Part shown: piece by piece, positions 59,257 to 64,000 of the stretch
Layout: each line of letters opens with the position of its first letter
How positions within the stretch are numbered: the first letter of the stretch is position 1
Origin: Manduca sexta
Lineage: Eukaryota; Arthropoda; Insecta; Lepidoptera; Sphingidae
Direction of reading: 5' to 3'
Assembly: GCF_014839805.1 (NCBI RefSeq)
Contig: NC_051138.1
Span: 12,894,983-12,958,982 of the forward strand
Length of the DNA: 64,000 nucleotides
Position numbers and translations under genes: made by a program
The notes under the pieces: generated by a model
What the model saw: the letters and a program-made list of their open reading frames with translations, nothing else
Database searches by the model: none
Told to the model about the DNA's origin: nothing

Positions 59257-62004
59257 ATTCATTATGTACAAAATAAAATACATTTTAAAGATTTGATGAA
59301 ATCAATTTTATGTTTTTTGTGTCCGATTTATTTTTATACAATATGCTTTAATCAATTAAACTCTTTCTTGAATTGCAAAAATGATTTTTTTGTAAATATG
59401 TTAATAACGCACTCATTTGCGATAACCATTTATTTTTCCTACGAGACTTATGCAATGACAGGGATTAAGCCGTTACCTACTAGAAGTGAGCACTCTCTTT
59501 AAGGCTTGTTTAAAGAAACACAGGTTATAATATACGGGGAACACCGATACAAGGAGTTCATTCCAAAAAAATTTACATGCGCGCAGTGGCGTGCCTACTG
59601 CTCTGGGTATGGGCAAACCAAAGCAGCACACAAAAAAGATCGCGTCTTCGGTTCATATAAAATGTGCGTTAGAAAATAAAATAGGTATTGAATATAAGTT
59701 TGCCTGTCTCGGAGAGTGGTAGTCGTGCCGCACACGCAATACTACTATGTGTTAACAAATACCCACAGTAATAAATAATCATGTGACGGTTAATACTAGA
59801 ATATTGTAATTATATAATTATTAAACACTATCTACTACCTCTATAATTATTGATCTGTTTTATTACACTATTTTTATCATTAATTAGTATTTTTGGATTT
59901 ATCAATAAATTATAAAATTGCTGATTTGACACATTTGTAAATGTATAAATGCGGTAGCAGAATAGTTGTGAGTCAATTCTTTGTAAGACATAGACTAGAA
60001 CGTTACTGTGCTGGAAATACAATATTCCTATAACAAATATAGTTTAGTAATTTACTTACTGTTTAACATATGCCACCGAGATAACTTATATTAGGCACTT
60101 TAATCTAAAGATGGTTTTGACCCGTAACAAATAAACTGTATAAATTATCAACTAATCTCATAAAAAGTAAAAACACTTCTATTACTCTGGTGTCGATGCG
60201 CACGATTTGTTAAAAATTCTCGTCACACACTGTACTTACTCAATTAACGAAATAATCTAGTTAAAATTCGCTGTTTACCAAAATTATAAAATAAAATGCA
60301 TTCAAAATTAAACTTAATGTGATTTAGAATATATGTATACTGTTGATAGCATCGATTAAATTGTAGGTATCATTATTTTCAACCAGGCGTATTTGAAACA
60401 CTTGCCTCGTTTGAGAAAATGCGCTGTTGCGCATTTATACAATTTAATGATTATTCGTATGGGAGCATCCAAAACGACAGTTAGTTTTGCTGTTGTAAAT
60501 ACCTTATAGTTTCTTGAAGTCAGGCGTACATTTCGCGCCACTCGCCAGCTAGTATGAAGTTGTTGTCCATCATAACCTCATAAATTTACCTATCCTCGCC
60601 GATAAAAACTTTTCACACACTATAAACCGTCACAAAAAATCATTTCACTAATTTACTTTGTATTTAAATGTTTAAAATAACAATCAAATAATAACTGATG
60701 TTGCAAGTTACGGATAAAGTCCATTGCGATTTCCAGTAATCGTATCAGGGTAAGGCTCATATATTTAGCGCATTTTGTAAAATGTTTGTGTCCGAAGAGT
60801 TAGACTCCAAAAAAAAAATAAAAAAAATATAATAAATCTACTTTTTATAAAAATGAAATATAGTACGTTCAATTTTTTATTATGTCAAATTTTTTCATAA
60901 ACATATTTCTAGTATTTATTTTTCCACATTAAAATAAAAAATGTTCGACTTTTTCATTCCATACATTTTGTTGGTGTACATACGCCCACTCCACACAAAT
61001 CATTACACATATAATTTTTTATCATTATGACTTTTTATTTTTCGTATATATCTTGTTCTATAGGATATTAACTACGAAAAAAAACGACAACAACTACAAT
61101 TAATCACCCAGTATTGTTTATATTAACAACTTAAGAGGTGTCCCAAATTGTATTCTCTTGTAACACGTCAGTTGTGTAACGCGATATTTCCTGGTCTTGT
61201 TTATAATCTACCATAAAGAATGAATTTATTTGAAGTGACAATACTAGCTCATCGTACTTGACACATTCCTGAACAATTCCGCCATCTTTTTTTCGTGTTA
61301 GTTGGAAGAACGTGTTGGAGCAGACTGTTTGTCGTTAAGAAAAGGTAAGATTTATTCCTTGGAATTATCAGTAATTAAATAGTTGTCCTGATTTTTTGTT
61401 TTAAATCATACAAAACAATCATTTCTTTGTTGAACTATGACAGTTTTTGAAGGCTATATTTATTACTTTACATGTTATGATTTTTTTTAGGTTAGTTCGT
61501 GTTGTAAATTACATCCGTTGTGCGACAGAGTGACACAAATTGTGCGACGCATTACAACGGAAATTATAAAGGAAAGTGTAGATTGTAATATTTTAGAACA
61601 ATTAAATTTTTGATCACTACACAAACTGTATTTATTTTTCCACAACATTTATAAAACATAATTTAAAAATAAGTCAGCTGAATCTGAAAATAAACAACTT
61701 AATAATACGTCATATATAATAAAAATATATATACAAAAAATCATGTTTTTAATTGAATATTATTATTTATTTTATCAATTTATTACACACAAAATAATTC
61801 GAAAACTAAATATACATACTAAATACAAACATACATAAAAAATGAAATATATATACCACTCACTTATTTAAAATGCAAAATAAGCTCTGTCAGTGTTACT
61901 GTGTAAAAAGGTTTACAAATTCTGTTGTAACACATTATTTAAGTTGTGACACCTTCTGTTGTGATCTCCTGTATGCGATAGCGCTAAAAATATGAGCTTT
62001 ACCC
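59257..62004. other. AT-rich region after the Gr array
   Basis: The Gr copy 4 3' UTR (AATAAA near 59273) runs into about 2.7 kb of AT-rich DNA. No exon, RNA gene or recognised repeat was found. 59580-59680 and 61130-61560 have slightly more complex sequence. Open frames at 59828 and 60356 (minus) lack domains. Confidence 0.5.
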
Positions 62005-63690
62005 ATCAGCCTATAATGTCCCAATGTTGGGCAAAGGCCTCCCCAAGATCCTTCCATGAATCACGATCCTGCGCTATAGTGAACCAGTTATTTTTAAATG
62101 AATCCAGTTCGTCCCGCCATCTCTTCTTTGGTCTGCCGCGACGCCTACGAGCAGTGTCAGGGCTCCATAAGATAGCAATCTTGGCCCAAAATTCGTCAGG
62201 CATACGACGTACGTGACCAGCCTAGTTCCATTTAAGTTTAGCGTTTTTCTGTGCTACATCGGCTATTTGAGTTTTGGAACGCAGTTCGATGTTTCGAACG
62301 CGATCAGTTAATTTAACACCTAGAATACTGCGCTCCTTTGCCCGTTGGCAAACCTTGAGCCTTGACTTCTACTGTTTGGTTAGAGACCAGGTTTGAGCAC
62401 CGTAAGTCATGATGGGAAGAATGCAAGTATCCAGGAGCTTCCGTTTGATGTAAACTGGAAGTTTGCCTTTAAGCAACTCTTTCATTGACCAAAAACTACG
62501 CCAGGCATTGGCTGTGCGGCGTTCTATTTCGCGGTCTTGTCTCGCCTCGAATGAGACAATTTGGCCAAGATAAATGTACTCACTGACATACTGCACCTCC
62601 CCACAATCCACGGTGATATTCTCATTGCGGTGATTCGTCATGACATTGGTCTTTGTCATGTTCATTTTAAGTCCAACCTCAAGGCTCGCATCGCAGAGAT
62701 CTTCCAACATGTTCTGTAGCTCAGAAGCTGAAGATGCGAACGAAAGCGAACGATATCGTCAGCGAAAAGCAAATTTGTTAATCTCGTTCCGCCAACATCA
62801 ATGCCCCGCCCATCCCAGCTAGCCGCTAGCTTCCTGAAGACACCTTCGAGGGTGCTGGTGAATAGTTTGGGAGATAGCGGGTCTCCCTGTTTAACGCCTT
62901 GCTCTATACTAAATTTTGTACCTAAAGTTTCTAATTTTATGGATGCTGTACTGTATTTGTAAATATTCTGAATCAGTTGTATATAGGTTGGTTCTATATT
63001 TTGATTTTGAAGTGCAGTAAATATTGAGGTATGTGAAATGCTGTCAAATGCTTTAGTATAATCGACAAAGGCCAGGTAAAGGGGAATATTGTATTCATTG
63101 TGTTTTTCGATAAGTTGGTTGATGGTATGAAGGTGATCCGTTGTTGAGATACCTTTGCGAAATCCTGCTTGTTCTGGGGGTTGTTTTATATCTAACTGCT
63201 CTTCAATTCGATTGTGGATGATCTTTACGAAGGCCTTATACAAATGTGAGACTAGGCTGATTAGTCTATAATTGTTAATATTGCTTTTCTCACCTTATTT
63301 ATGAAGAAGTATGATGTTAGAGTGACAAAAATTGGCAGGAAAGTTGCCAGATTTTAAAATTAAATTGAATAGGTTACAGATGTGTGGTCGTAAATTGTAC
63401 TCGGCTATTTTCATAATTTCTGTACTAATGCCATCCTCGCCAGGTACCCTGTTATATTTCATCGATTTCAAAACGGTATGAACTTCTAAAGCTGTTATCG
63501 GTGATATGGTCTCAGGGCAAGAGCAGACGTTATTTTTATAAAGGTTTGTTGTTAAATGATTTTGGGGGTCAGAGTATAAGGATTTATAAAAGTCGGTACA
63601 TATGTCCATAATTCTTGCCTTATTTTGATATTTTGTTCCATTTTGAACTTTCAAGCATGTTATCCAGGATTTTGATTTTGAAATCCAGTA
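62005..63690 (-). pseudogene. RTE-clade LINE, 3' part
   Basis: On the minus strand the reverse transcriptase runs YNRVPGEDGISTEIMK, NFCHSNIILLHK, a stop, then NINNYRLISLVSHLYKAFVK, EQAGFRKGISTTDHLHTINQ, FVDYTKAFDSI, GVKQGDPLSPKLF and NLLFADDIV. After a frameshift at about 62720 come MNMTKTNVM, YIYLGQIVS and ILPIMTYGAQTWSLTKQ. Then comes the C-terminal RRRRGRPKKRWRDELDSF with WKDLGEAFAQHWDIIG, the hallmark of RTE-type elements in moths and butterflies. The stop (TAA after LLHK near 63296) and the frame changes show it is dead. The endonuclease is missing. Confidence 0.85.
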
Positions 63691-63729
63691 ATGCGATGGA
63701 AAAATGGTGCTGCAGGCACCGTATTGAAT

Positions 63730-64000
63730 AGTATTTCAGGAAGAAGAGGTATAATACACAAAGGGATCCGATGTCTCTTCGCATACCTAAGGCATTCATT
63801 TCATTCGTCAGACTGGTGTCATAGACGATTCGAAGTGGGTTAAACAAATATTTGGAGCTACAGCCCAAAGGTGTTGAAAGTACTACGCATGTGTCCGCAC
63901 TTGCGACTTGTAAAGCACCAATCTGTGGCCCCGCGTGATATGCCGCTTGTCATTGTTCAGAATTTCCAACTTTTGTTCGCCAGCTTGGCTTTGACTTCCG
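63730..64000 (-). pseudogene. second LINE fragment, C-terminal region
   Basis: On the minus strand it reads GCSSKYLFNPLRIVYDTSLT, then MNALGMRRDIGSLCVLYLFF. This resembles the '...RRxxxSLCVxYR...' segment after the reverse transcriptase of Jockey/CR1-like LINEs. Frameshifts are present, and it runs off the window edge. It abuts the RTE remnant. Confidence 0.6.

Noticed and set aside
1..64000. CRISPR array, bacterial operon, rRNA or telomeric repeat array
   Set aside because: No regularly spaced direct repeats, ribosome-binding sites with packed genes, rRNA cores or TTAGG arrays were seen. All content fits insect nuclear DNA.

Overview
The window looks like nuclear DNA from an insect, most likely a moth or butterfly. 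The bulk is AT-rich, genes have introns, and the sequence is dense with repeats: tRNA-derived SINEs, an R1-clade LINE, RTE and Jockey-like LINE fragments, Helitron-like elements ending in CTAG, hAT- and mariner-like elements and foldback MITEs. No bacterial operon, CRISPR array or rRNA is visible. The order assignment is an inference from repeat style and gene family, not a database result.

The main cellular content is a gustatory-receptor-like (Gr) gene cluster from 28.8 to 59.3 kb. One divergent gene lies on the minus strand (28861-31515). Four closely related genes lie in tandem on the plus strand, starting at 37398, 45750, 50981 and 55531. All five share one four-exon plan: a long exon 1 of 663-681 nt, then about 80 nt, about 135 nt and 173 nt, with intron phases 0, 0 and 1. 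The tandem copies end in the insect chemoreceptor motif TYLIALVQF. Copies 1, 2, 4 and the minus-strand gene read open. Copy 3 has a one-base frameshift early in exon 1. Each tandem copy has the same short conserved block about 150-160 bp upstream of its ATG.

Layout. 0-14.7 kb: repeat-rich DNA with a THAP-domain pseudogene (5.2-5.7 kb), a tRNA-Ala(CGC) gene (7265-7336) and several SINEs. 14.7-21.3 kb: a nearly full-length R1-clade LINE on the minus strand, with a poly(A) tail, a 15-bp target-site duplication, an intact ORF1, and an ORF2 joined to it by TAATG but broken by two frameshifts. 21.3-28.8 kb: intergenic DNA with SINEs, Helitron-like elements and MITEs. 28.8-31.5 kb: the minus-strand Gr gene. 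31.5-37.2 kb: a second decayed THAP gene and a Helitron-like element with a (CTGT)n tract. 37.2-59.3 kb: the tandem Gr array, whose introns and spacers hold a nested hAT-like element, a solo LTR, a SINE-like insertion that duplicated a splice donor, several MITEs and a Penelope fragment. 59.3-62.0 kb: AT-rich DNA with no gene seen. 62.0-64 kb: remnants of an RTE LINE and a second LINE on the minus strand.

The Gr genes probably encode seven-transmembrane ligand-gated channel subunits of taste neurons. Their shared promoter block suggests shared regulation. All other coding-looking sequence is transposon-derived or decayed.
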